Positions 17,788-25,946 of a stretch of 64,000 nucleotides of DNA are shown here, piece by piece. Positions within the stretch are counted from its first letter, which is position 1; every line of letters begins with the position of its first letter. The translations under genes and the position numbers were made by a program. Source of the stretch: an uncultured Granulosicoccaceae bacterium. GTDB lineage: Bacteria > Pseudomonadota > Gammaproteobacteria > Granulosicoccales > Granulosicoccaceae. The stretch is from NCBI GenBank assembly GCA_938005265.1, contig CALLOA010000149.1:1-64000 (forward strand). Reading direction: 5' to 3'. Under the pieces are notes generated by a model, which saw nothing but the letters and a program-made list of their open reading frames with translations, was not told where the DNA came from and searched no databases.

Positions 17788-19356
17788 ATGAGTGCACCTT
17801 TTGACAAGAATGATGATTCGGTAGTTGTAATAATTGGAACTGGTGCTGGCGGTGGCACACTGGCTAACGAACTTGCACAGAAAGGCATCAGTGTTGTGGC
17901 TTTAGAAGCTGGAGGACGGCATCTGCCACAAGATTACCTGAATGATGAATGGCCAAGCTTTAGCCAGCTAGCCTGGACAGACATGCGCACCACTTCCGGA
18001 AGCTGGCGCGTCGCTACAGACTTCCCTAACCTGCCGGCATGGATCGTCAAGGCAGTCGGTGGCTCAACTGTTCACTGGGCCGGCGCTTCACTGCGTTTCC
18101 AGGAACACGAAATGCGGGTTAAAACCGAGTATGGCGATATAGAGGGAGCCAACTTGCTCGACTGGCCCATTACGCTCGCTGACCTTGAACCATACTATGA
18201 CAAGGCCGAAGACAAACTGGGTGTTACCCGCACACACGGCATAGAGGGCTTACCTGGTAATAACAATTTCAAGGTAATGAAAGCAGGTGCTGACAAACTC
18301 GGTTACAAGGATTGCCATACCGGGCGCATGGCTATCAATTCCAAACCCCGTAATGGCCGAGCATCCTGCCAGCAACTGGGTTTTTGTTTTCAGGGTTGTA
18401 AAATGGGTGCGAAGTGGTCTTCTGCTTATACCGAGATTCCTTATGGCGAAGCTACCGGCAATCTTGAAGTCCGCGAACACGCTCACGTGCTGCAAATCGA
18501 GCATGATGACAACGGAATGATCTCAGGTGTTATGTATGCGGATCAGGAAGGCAATCGCCATGTCCAGAAATGTCGCATTGCCTGTGTGGCTGGCAATTCA
18601 ATTGAAAGCCCGCGGTTATTGCTAAATTCAGCATCAACGATGTTTCCCGACGGGCTTGCCAATTCCTCTGGTCAGGTCGGCAAAAACTACATGCGACATA
18701 TGACGGGCTCTGTCTATGCCGCATTTGAAAACCCCGTTCACATGTACCGTGGTACAACCATGGCAGGGATAATCACCGATGAGTCAAAGAACGACCCTTC
18801 CCGGGGTTTTGTTGGCGGCTATGAAATGGAAACCCTGTCTATAGGACCTGCATTTATGGCGGCATTCTTAAACCCGGGTGCCTGGGGGCGGGAGTTTTCA
18901 TCAGCGATGGAATCCTACTCAAGAATGGCAGGCATGTGGCTGGTTGGCGAAGATATGCCTCAGGAGAAAAACGGCATAACGCTATCTGAAGAAAAGGATC
19001 AGTTCGATATGCCGGTTGCCAACGTTCATTTCGATGACCATCCAAATGACATCGCAATGAGGAACCATGCATATCAGCAAGGCATGGCGGTCTATGATGC
19101 AGTAGGTGCAACACAAACATATCCTACTCCCCCTTATCCCTCAACCCACAACCTTGGCACTAACAGGATGAGTGAGAAACCGGAAGACGGGGTCGTAAAC
19201 AAATTCGGGCAAAGCCACGACATTGCCAATCTGTTTGTATCCGACGGTAGCCAATTCACCACAGGAGCTTCGGAAAATCCGACTCTGACAATCGTCACGC
19301 TAGCCATACGACAAGCTGACTACATCGCTGAGCAAATGAACAGCAAGGCACTGTAA
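17788..19356 (+). CDS. GMC-family FAD-dependent dehydrogenase, large subunit
   Basis: A 522-residue glucose-methanol-choline family oxidoreductase. The FAD-binding motif is VVIIGTGAGGGTLANELA near the N-terminus, followed by the family segments GGSTVHWAGASLRF and NSIESPRLLLNS. The active-site region near the C-terminus is HNLGTNRMSEKP with its conserved His, and SENPTLTIVTLAIRQADYI with the conserved Asn. There is a cysteine-rich stretch, ASCQQLGFCFQGCKMGAKWS, as in gluconate and related periplasmic dehydrogenases. It has no signal peptide of its own and presumably leaves the cell bound to the Tat-carrying subunit encoded just upstream. The substrate is probably a sugar, polyol or sugar acid, not determinable here. 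A terminator follows at 19396. Confidence 0.9.
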   Translation: MSAPFDKNDDSVVVIIGTGAGGGTLANELAQKGISVVALEAGGRHLPQDYLNDEWPSFSQLAWTDMRTTSGSWRVATDFPNLPAWIVKAVGGSTVHWAGASLRFQEHEMRVKTEYGDIEGANLLDWPITLADLEPYYDKAEDKLGVTRTHGIEGLPGNNNFKVMKAGADKLGYKDCHTGRMAINSKPRNGRASCQQLGFCFQGCKMGAKWSSAYTEIPYGEATGNLEVREHAHVLQIEHDDNGMISGVMYADQEGNRHVQKCRIACVAGNSIESPRLLLNSASTMFPDGLANSSGQVGKNYMRHMTGSVYAAFENPVHMYRGTTMAGIITDESKNDPSRGFVGGYEMETLSIGPAFMAAFLNPGAWGREFSSAMESYSRMAGMWLVGEDMPQEKNGITLSEEKDQFDMPVANVHFDDHPNDIAMRNHAYQQGMAVYDAVGATQTYPTPPYPSTHNLGTNRMSEKPEDGVVNKFGQSHDIANLFVSDGSQFTTGASENPTLTIVTLAIRQADYIAEQMNSKAL

Positions 19357-19395
19357 CTGACACCAGCTTTCTAATGGACAAGCAGCAATAGCAAG

Positions 19396-19421
19396 ACCCT
19401 GCATTTGCAGGGTTTTTCTTT
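19396..19421 (+). terminator. Rho-independent terminator
   Basis: Perfect 7-bp stem ACCCTGC/GCAGGGT with loop ATTT, followed by TTTTTCTTT. It closes the GMC dehydrogenase operon. Confidence 0.92.
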
Positions 19422-19615
19422 AAACACCTTATTCACCCATTATTTTTCAATATTTTCCCGGTCGTTGTCAGCGCAGGCCTACAGCGTCATAGTTATATCA
19501 TCGGGAAAATCTAACTATTCAATAAAAAAGTTTCGGCCATTGAATTGAAACCGGTTCGCTAAAATCGCGTCATACTTGCTGTAACCATTAACTGTTTAGC
19601 GTCAATGGAGCCAAT

Positions 19616-19858
19616 ATGACAATTCTAGCCAAACTATTAGCCTCTCCGATAATCGCAAGTGGATTAATCGGTGGAGAACCAGAATCCATCAATGTCGGTG
19701 ATTTCCTCGCGATATCCAATCTTGATATCTACATTGAGGATGGGATCGCTACCCTGTGTGGTCATGCAGGCACGCAAACTGATAGCCAGGCGGCTGAATC
19801 GCTTGCGCTAAAAATTGATGGAGTTAAAGAGGTCCGCAACTATACGAGCTTTAGCTGA
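19616..19858 (+). CDS. Small BON-domain protein
   Basis: An 80-residue protein whose residues about 30-78 fit a BON (bacterial OsmY and nodulation) domain: DIYIEDGIATLCGHA, then ESLALKIDGVKEVRNYTSF, the pattern of a beta-hairpin, a helix and the final strand GVKxVxN. BON domains are usually periplasmic and bind membranes. Here the first 20 residues are hydrophobic but have no clear cleavage site, so the location is uncertain. GGAG lies 6 nt before the ATG. It is a single-gene unit between a terminator and the convergent MipA/OmpV gene. Confidence 0.75.
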   Translation: MTILAKLLASPIIASGLIGGEPESINVGDFLAISNLDIYIEDGIATLCGHAGTQTDSQAAESLALKIDGVKEVRNYTSFS

Positions 19859-19979
19859 TTAAAACTCCGCCTTCTAATTGTTTACCAGCTGAGTGTTTTT
19901 AACCAACTTATACTATAACTTTGGCAGCAGCCGCCAGACCTCTTACCGGCATAATGTTTGCCGAAGGTTTTTTAAGTGA

Positions 19980-20906
19980 CTAATAGAAATTGATAAACAA
20001 TCCAACTCCGCCAAAATATTGATCCCGAGAGCCTTCCTCGGTAACCAGTGGGCTGTCTGCAGCATCATCGGTCAAGCGTGATGCCAATACCCGGCCAAAC
20101 AAGCCCCACCGCCGACTGAAAGATAGAATAGAGTAAGCCGAAAAGGAAACATCCCGCAAACCCGCATTAGCATCGAAGGCCGGCAGGCCGGACAATGCTG
20201 ACGCAGCCTCGCTGACACCAAAATGAGTTTCCATGTAACTTGAGTCAGCGTAAGTCACACTCACGTTAACTCCGACTCGTAAAAAGTACTTTACCGCCCA
20301 GAAATATTCAAGAAGACCGATCAACAAGGCACCGTCGTTGTCACCAGTGATCGAACGCCTGGCTGCTATATACCCGTTCAATTCACCTTCCGGCAGATTC
20401 CCGTATGGAAAAGCAAAACCTGTATAGATACCGGCTTCAAGTGATGCATCAACTTCACCCAGCTGTTCAACCCGAGCCGATTCAACCTCGATACGTGGTA
20501 GAGACAAATTTAGAACAGGACCAAACTCCAGCACAGGATCCTGAAAAATATCGATACGCGCACCAGTGCCTTCAAAAACGATTTCTGCAGCGCCAAGTTT
20601 AAAATTGGAAATTATCAGGGGGACCAGCTGGTAGTCATCACTGCCAATATAATCAGGAATGGATGCGGTACCGAGAATAAGATTGCCCTTGGACAGAGCA
20701 CCACTATCTGGCGTAACGAAACTGACACTGGCACTGCCACCAGCCGCATTTTCAGCTAAAGGTTGTTCTGCGCCAAAAGAAGTGGTCGCTGGCAGCACTG
20801 CAAGGAGCAATGTTGTAATCAGCGTAGCAACAGATCTTGCGCCAGTCGAAACATTCCGTAATTCGCTTGCAAGGCATTGCGGATTTTTTTTAATTTTGCG
20901 GTTCAC
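19980..20906 (-). CDS. MipA/OmpV-family outer-membrane protein
   Basis: A 308-residue exported beta-barrel protein. After a long signal region (cleaved near TSFGAEQ) come the family features: GTASIPDYIGSDDYQLVPL near the start of the barrel, ARIDIFQDPVLEFGPVLNL, a VSVTYADSSYMETHFGVS strand and the C-terminal FGGVGLFINFY with terminal aromatic residues. MipA/OmpV proteins are scaffolds or pores of the outer membrane and are often controlled by envelope two-component systems. The start codon is GTG at 20906 with no strong ribosome binding site, so it could lie further inside. The BaeSR-like system and EF-hand gene lie upstream on the same strand, separated by a long gap. Confidence 0.85.
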   Translation of the reverse strand: MNRKIKKNPQCLASELRNVSTGARSVATLITTLLLAVLPATTSFGAEQPLAENAAGGSASVSFVTPDSGALSKGNLILGTASIPDYIGSDDYQLVPLIISNFKLGAAEIVFEGTGARIDIFQDPVLEFGPVLNLSLPRIEVESARVEQLGEVDASLEAGIYTGFAFPYGNLPEGELNGYIAARRSITGDNDGALLIGLLEYFWAVKYFLRVGVNVSVTYADSSYMETHFGVSEAASALSGLPAFDANAGLRDVSFSAYSILSFSRRWGLFGRVLASRLTDDAADSPLVTEEGSRDQYFGGVGLFINFY

Positions 20907-21558
20907 AATATTTACTGCAAGCCTTGACTCAATTCAAATCAGATGAAACTCGTACTGACCTGACTAAAAACAATTACGAGGCTGCGAAAAGTCGGTTAAT
21001 TGTATTTACAAGGCTTTATATGAAAGCATGAATTAGTTAATTTCGGCCGCTAGTTATTGGCGAATAGCTTTTGGCGTTTGTTAGTTGGGGGCCCTCCTGA
21101 CACAATCAATCCATTGACAATCGTACCTGGCCGCGCCCTGACCATCGTGGTCGCAGCAAATCAGGCTACTGTCCTGCGCTATTATAAGCTTACTTTCGGT
21201 TCGACAGTTTTGATTAAAATGGTTCGATCTGGAATGCATTTCAGTGCACACCCAAGCATTTATAGCGGCCATTTATCCAGGCACTGGCTGACAGCGCATA
21301 TCAATGAACGCCATTTTGCTGCTTGTCGCACAAATCATCGACTGTAAAATTGCAAAAACAGAGATCAATTCAGCAAAGACTAACAGCTTCAGACGCACTG
21401 TAAGTATTTGAAAAGCAGGCTTCCAGCAGCGAACACTTAGAGTATGTAGTGACACCTGGTGACGCCCGCATAGCAGCCACTTGTTTGACATGCATCGGTG
21501 CTGACAGGTTTACCCGAATTGCTTGGGAAGTGTTGGGAAAGGTGGCTGGAAATATGCC
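20907..21558. other. Long intergenic region, no gene seen
   Basis: This is most of a 787-bp stretch between the EF-hand gene and mipA/ompV. The short frames found in it lack ribosome binding sites and recognisable products. No tRNA or insertion-sequence remnant was recognised. It could hide a small RNA or a decayed gene; base composition is slightly more A+T-rich than in the flanking genes. Confidence 0.5.
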
Positions 21559-21596
21559 AAAAAATCGACCCCAGCCTGCTGTTTAAGCAAGCGGGG
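21559..21596 (-). terminator. Probable rho-independent terminator of the EF-hand gene
   Basis: On the minus strand CCCC-GC-TTGCT pairs with AGCAG-GC-T-GGGG (one G-T pair, one bulged T) around a five-base loop. TCGATTTTTT follows. It lies about 100 bp after the EF-hand stop codon. Confidence 0.6.
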
Positions 21597-21597
21597 C

Positions 21598-21627
21598 AGA
21601 ATGTCCTGACTTAGAATGTCCTGACTT
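21598..21627. repeat. Two exact tandem copies of a 15-bp unit
   Basis: AGAATGTCCTGACTT is repeated twice without spacing, between the EF-hand stop codon and its terminator. Confidence 0.95.
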
Positions 21628-21693
21628 AAACAATCAGTTAGGCAAGCACTTGGCTATCACTGAGGCAATCCCCGGATAACTATTGCCAACCTG

Positions 21694-22212
21694 TTAGTTG
21701 GATTCTGAAGAAGACGACGTCTCTTCATCTGTATCTGAGTGGCGTTTACCCCGCTTACCGTGTCGGTGTTTATCACCACGCTCACTGCGAACCTCTTCCC
21801 AACCGGCTTTTTCGGCATCTGATACTTCGCCATCACCATTAACGTCCAGCTGTAACATAATGGCATCCTTGTGCGCCTGCTTTGCAAGCTTACGTTCGCT
21901 GCGGCTTAGCTCTCCATCGCCATTTGCATCAAATGACTCTACAACACTTGCACGAAATTGTTGTTTTGCCGCGCGACGTTCTTCTTTTGACAATTCACCA
22001 TTACCATCAGTATCGAACTGGGAGATCATGTCGGCGCGAGCTGCCTGGCGTGCTTCCCGGATTTCGTCTGCAGAAATGACCCCGTCTCCATCAAAATCCG
22101 TTAACGCAACATTTGCTTTACCGATTGCATATGCTGTGCCTGCACCCAGAGTAAGAGCCAGAATTGCTGCATATTTACTCACTTTGTTGTTAGCTACCAG
22201 TTTCATATTCAT
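21694..22212 (-). CDS. Secreted EF-hand calcium-binding protein
   Basis: A 172-residue protein with a signal peptide (about 1-29, ending AYA) and four EF-hand loops: DFDGDGVISADE (39-50), DTDGNGELSKEE (67-78), DANGDGELSRSE (95-106) and DVNGDGEVSDAE (123-134). All four keep Asp at positions 1, 3 or 5 and Glu at position 12, so calcium binding is expected at each. The C-terminal 35 residues are extremely charged (RGDKHRHGKRGKRHSD, then acidic and serine-rich). GGAG precedes the start. It lies 252 bp downstream of a two-component system on the same strand, which suggests regulation by it, perhaps in a calcium response; that is inference. Confidence 0.9.
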   Translation of the reverse strand: MNMKLVANNKVSKYAAILALTLGAGTAYAIGKANVALTDFDGDGVISADEIREARQAARADMISQFDTDGNGELSKEERRAAKQQFRASVVESFDANGDGELSRSERKLAKQAHKDAIMLQLDVNGDGEVSDAEKAGWEEVRSERGDKHRHGKRGKRHSDTDEETSSSSESN

Positions 22213-22464
22213 GTTAACTCCAGTATTAAGATAGTTTGTGTGTTAATCCTGAAATGGATATCACGTTAATGTCTTTTGCTTACGGGAGTTATTATCGGAA
22301 CCAATTGTGTAATAACTGTGCATAAATAAATGAGAAAAAACGAATATCTATTGGCACCAGCCATTAAATGAATAAATTCACATAGATAGTTAGATATATG
22401 TGCATCTCATCCCATAGATCACACCTACTATGAACGTTATTTCACAGAGCCAAAGCAACAACAG

Positions 22465-23151
22465 TTATAACGGCTCATATTTATAACCCAGCCCATAGAC
22501 AGAGTGTATAAATTCAAGAGCTGGATTCAGCTGCTCGATTTTTTGCCTGAGTTTCTTGACGTGACTGTCTATCGTACGATCACTAACTATCCGGTTGTCA
22601 TCGTATATTTTTTTCATCAGTTGCTCACGACTATAAATACGACCGGGTGATTGATACAGCGCCATCAGCAATTTCAACTCTACAGCAGTCAGCGAGGTTG
22701 ATTGTCCTTCAACACTCACGGTGGCTGACTCTTCATTGATAATCATCTTTGAATCCAACTGCTCCGTCCCAGTCTGGTCGTGACCAGGTAGTGTACGACG
22801 CAGTACAGCTTTAACCCTGGCAACGACTTCACGTGGACTGTACGGTTTACAAATATAATCATCTGCACCTATTTCCAGACCCAACAATCGATCTATCTCC
22901 TCCACGCGCGCTGTGAGCATGATAATAGGCACATTAGAGGTTTTTCTCAGCTCTTTGCAAATGCTCAAGCCATCTGTTCCCGGCAACATAAGATCAAGCA
23001 AAATCAGATCAGGCACCTCTTCTCGAAATGCCTCTAGAGCATCCGAGCCATCAGACCAGATAGTTACAGAATAATTATCTCTTTCCAGATAATCCTGCAG
23101 CACAGACGCCAGTCTCGGCTCATCTTCAACTATCGCTATTTCTATTTTCAT
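22465..23151 (-). CDS. OmpR-family response regulator (BaeR-like)
   Basis: A 228-residue regulator. The receiver begins IAIVEDEPRLASVL with Asp53 in LILLDLMLPG, switch Thr in MLTAR and Lys in YICKPYSPRE. The winged-helix DNA-binding domain has SLTAVELKLLMALY and DRTIDSHVKKLRQKIE. The start is placed at 23151 because GGAGGT lies 6 nt upstream of that ATG, which leaves 14 bp after the kinase stop codon; an in-frame codon at 23169 would overlap the kinase. The closest well-known relatives by feel are BaeR-type regulators of envelope stress, though a metal- or calcium-responsive member is equally possible. Confidence 0.93.
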   Translation of the reverse strand: MKIEIAIVEDEPRLASVLQDYLERDNYSVTIWSDGSDALEAFREEVPDLILLDLMLPGTDGLSICKELRKTSNVPIIMLTARVEEIDRLLGLEIGADDYICKPYSPREVVARVKAVLRRTLPGHDQTGTEQLDSKMIINEESATVSVEGQSTSLTAVELKLLMALYQSPGRIYSREQLMKKIYDDNRIVSDRTIDSHVKKLRQKIEQLNPALEFIHSVYGLGYKYEPL

Positions 23152-23165
23152 ATTTTTACCTCCAA

Positions 23166-24740
23166 TCAACCGCCTGCGGGAGGAAAGGTCAGGGTCAACT
23201 GCAAACCTCCCTTACCGGAATGATCGGCATTTATTTTTCCACCATGGGCTTCGACGATCTTTTGAACAATGGACAAACCAAGCCCAGAGCCACCTGTGCG
23301 GCGTGAACGGGACGCCTCCGTACGAAATAGCGGTTCAAACAGCTGCTTAAGCTGTTCATCAGTTACGCCGGGCTCAGAATCAGACCAGCGCAGGAGAAGC
23401 AGATTTTCCAAATCATCCTTGCCAGGCGCGATCGGGACCATGTTTCTGTCTTCAACAGTCCTGGCTGCAACAGACTCAAGACTGACATGCAAACTTCCAC
23501 TACTATTGGTGTAACCCAGCGTATTTTGCACCAAATTATTGAGCAGTTGCCTGAATCTCTGTTGATCAATATTCATATCCGGCAGGTCACCTTGCATTGA
23601 CGAATCCAGCGTAATACCCGAACTTGTCAGCTGCTCGCTGTACTCATCAAGAACCTCGGCAACAATAAGAGCCGGATTCATCCGTACAAAGCGGTAATCC
23701 AATGCACCTAAATCAGACATGGACAGAACATGCAAGTCATCAACCAGCCTTGAGAGCCTGGCTGTTTGCGCAAGCAGTCCGGAAACTGTCTCTGAATTCA
23801 TCGGCCTGATGTTGTCTTCCACCGCTTCCAGCTCACCCTGCAGAACAGCCAGTGGCGTTCTCAACTCGTGAGAAATTTCAGCTACCCAGCGTTGGCGTGC
23901 CTGCTGGTTGGATTCCAGACTTTTTGCCATTGCGTTTATATTACTTGCCAACTCACCCAGCTCATCACGACGCTGGCTATCAATGCGCGTTGCGTATTGG
24001 CCATCACGAATTCTTCCTACCGCAGTGCTAATAGAATCTATCGGTCGCACTAACCGTGATGCCAAAGGCATTGATAGAACCGCTGATATGAGAGCCAGAG
24101 CTGCAGCGACTATCGCGAAGCTTCGCGTTTGCTGTTTCAAAAAGGCATGGTTTAAAAATCCGTCCAGCTCCTCACTCTTACGGTAGCCAACAAAACCGGT
24201 AACTTTTTCATCTACTTTTATCGGCAACCAATCGACAGCGTTGGCGGAAAGATTACCAACCAATAGCTTTTTATCGGCGTTTGCAAGAACCAGGCTTACA
24301 GCAATCCGACCTGCCCGGCGCAGCGAGTCCTGTCTAGGTCTTTGATCGCGCCGTTCATTGTTTTCAGTACTACGGCCTTTGTTGTGTTCACGCCGGTTTT
24401 CCCCATGATGAGCTTCTGCATTGATAACAACATCCTGGGAAGTCGTGATCCCTTGCCGCGAAGTTTGCACAGTCTGGTCAATAATGCGTAGCCATGCTAG
24501 AGGTACTTGCGGGCGGCCCGGAGCACGCACCGCCACCATGCCTTCCGAATCAATCCACTCCCAGCTGCCTTGCTCCTCAAATTTCTGCGACAGCTCCTGT
24601 ATAAGTGGACTCAGACGATCTTTAGCCAGGTAGTCAGAAAAGCCTCGGGAAAAACTCCATGCGTTGATGGCAAAAAGCACAGCGACCAGCAAAGCGCTAC
24701 ACACCAGCAGTGTAAAGAACAATTGTTTTCGCAAATTCAT
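23166..24740 (-). CDS. Sensor histidine kinase (BaeS-like) with a highly charged periplasmic loop
   Basis: A 524-residue inner-membrane kinase, first gene of the operon with the regulator at 22465. It has membrane segments at about 7-28 and 208-227, a HAMP domain (RPIDSISTAVGRI...), H-box ISHELRTPL with His291, N-box NNLVQNTLGY and G-box GGSGLGLSIVQ. The periplasmic region contains an unusual stretch at about residues 108-145 dense in His, Arg, Glu and Asn (AHHGENRREHNKGR onward). Such a loop could bind metal ions or a polyanion; the downstream EF-hand protein has a similarly charged tail. The rest of the cytoplasmic half is typical of BaeS. Confidence 0.92.
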   Translation of the reverse strand: MNLRKQLFFTLLVCSALLVAVLFAINAWSFSRGFSDYLAKDRLSPLIQELSQKFEEQGSWEWIDSEGMVAVRAPGRPQVPLAWLRIIDQTVQTSRQGITTSQDVVINAEAHHGENRREHNKGRSTENNERRDQRPRQDSLRRAGRIAVSLVLANADKKLLVGNLSANAVDWLPIKVDEKVTGFVGYRKSEELDGFLNHAFLKQQTRSFAIVAAALALISAVLSMPLASRLVRPIDSISTAVGRIRDGQYATRIDSQRRDELGELASNINAMAKSLESNQQARQRWVAEISHELRTPLAVLQGELEAVEDNIRPMNSETVSGLLAQTARLSRLVDDLHVLSMSDLGALDYRFVRMNPALIVAEVLDEYSEQLTSSGITLDSSMQGDLPDMNIDQQRFRQLLNNLVQNTLGYTNSSGSLHVSLESVAARTVEDRNMVPIAPGKDDLENLLLLRWSDSEPGVTDEQLKQLFEPLFRTEASRSRRTGGSGLGLSIVQKIVEAHGGKINADHSGKGGLQLTLTFPPAGG

Positions 24741-24896
24741 GCAAATAATCCCGGCTTGGTGACTGTCATGTTTTTCTTGTGGTAGCTAAAAAGCTGCTTT
24801 CTAAAGTGTTATTATGCTTCAGGCGTGCCGGATTCCTTATGGCTGCAAGCAAATTGCAGCAACATTCCTTATTCTTTACACAATTGAAGCAATTAA

Positions 24897-25772
24897 ATGA
24901 GCGTCGAAAAATCGGAGACACCTCCACCAAATTACCCTGGCGACTACAAGCCCGCTAAAGTCTGGACCTGGGATCAGGAAAGTGGCGGGAAGTGGGCGAG
25001 CATCAATCGCCCGATTGCAGGAGCCACCCATGAAAAGGAATTGCCAGTAGGCAAGCACCCGATTCAACTCTATTCTCTTGCTACGCCAAATGGCGTAAAA
25101 GTTACCGTCATGCTTGAGGAATTACTTGCCTTGGGACACGAGGGCGCGGAGTACGATGCTTACCTGATAAAAATTGGAGATGGTGATCAATTCGGAAGTG
25201 GTTTTGTTGCCGCTAATCCCAATTCGAAAATCCCCGCCATGATGGACCACTCTACCAGTCCCCCAACAAGGGTATTTGAATCGGCTTCAATACTGATGTA
25301 TCTGGCAGAAAAATTCGGAGAACTAATACCGCAAGGGCACAAGGAAAGAACTGAATGTTTTAACTGGCTATTCTGGCAAATGGGTAGTGCGCCTTACCTC
25401 GGCGGTGGTTTCGGCCATTTTTATGCCTACGCGCCTTTCAAGATTGAATACTGTATTGATCGTTTTGCAATGGAAACGAAACGTCAGCTGGATGTTCTGG
25501 ACAGGCATTTGGCCGAAAATAAATATATGGCCGGTGACGCCTACTCAATCGCTGATATCGCGATCTGGCCATGGTATGGCAACCTTATGTTCAACGCCCT
25601 TTACGACGCCTCCGAATTTCTCGATACGGGAAGCTACAAACACGTCAATCGATGGGCTGAAGAAATTCGTGATCGACCCGCAGTACAACGAGGTCGCCGG
25701 GTAAACCGTGTTTTTGGTCCGGAAGAAGATCAACTAGCTGAAAGACATCAAGCCAGTGATTTAGATCGATAA
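24897..25772 (+). CDS. yghU: Glutathione S-transferase family protein YghU (disulfide-bond reductase type)
   Basis: A 291-residue protein matching E. coli YghU almost throughout: YKPAKVWTWDQESGG, NRPIAGATHEKELPVGKHP, LYSLATPNGVKVTVMLEELLALG, NPNSKIPAMMDH, WLFWQMGSAPYLGGGFGHFY and GSYKHVNRWAEEI. The thioredoxin-like domain is about residues 55-135 and the helical C-terminal domain 145-270. The E. coli enzyme binds two glutathiones and has disulfide reductase activity. It is cytoplasmic, transcribed alone and divergent from the kinase at 24740; a palindromic terminator follows at 25839. Confidence 0.95.
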   Translation: MSVEKSETPPPNYPGDYKPAKVWTWDQESGGKWASINRPIAGATHEKELPVGKHPIQLYSLATPNGVKVTVMLEELLALGHEGAEYDAYLIKIGDGDQFGSGFVAANPNSKIPAMMDHSTSPPTRVFESASILMYLAEKFGELIPQGHKERTECFNWLFWQMGSAPYLGGGFGHFYAYAPFKIEYCIDRFAMETKRQLDVLDRHLAENKYMAGDAYSIADIAIWPWYGNLMFNALYDASEFLDTGSYKHVNRWAEEIRDRPAVQRGRRVNRVFGPEEDQLAERHQASDLDR

Positions 25773-25785
25773 TCCAGACCGATGG

Positions 25786-25813
25786 CCTTTTTGCCATTGC
25801 CTTTTTACCATTA
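25786..25813. repeat. Two tandem copies of a 14-bp unit
   Basis: CCTTTTTGCCATTG is followed directly by CCTTTTTACCATTA, two mismatches, just after the yghU stop codon. Confidence 0.75.
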
Positions 25814-25838
25814 CAACTCTGAACTTTGCATGGCCAAC

Positions 25839-25873
25839 AAAAAAAGAGAGTGCCCGGGCACTCTCTTTTTTTA
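25839..25873. terminator. Bidirectional terminator between convergent genes
   Basis: A near-perfect palindrome: A-run, GAGAGTGCCC, GGGCACTCTC, T-run. Either strand reads as a strong GC stem followed by at least six T, so it can stop both yghU (+) and the secreted repeat protein (-). Confidence 0.92.
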
Positions 25874-25946
25874 TTTAATATCTGGCAAACTGCTTTTAAA
25901 TTCTCAATAACAGTTTTTTCAACTCCTTGGGAACTTGCCGCACAAC

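Noticed and set aside
20907-21693. Possible insertion sequence or small gene in the long gap
   Set aside because: No transposase-like frame, no terminal inverted repeats and no ribosome binding site in front of the short frames.
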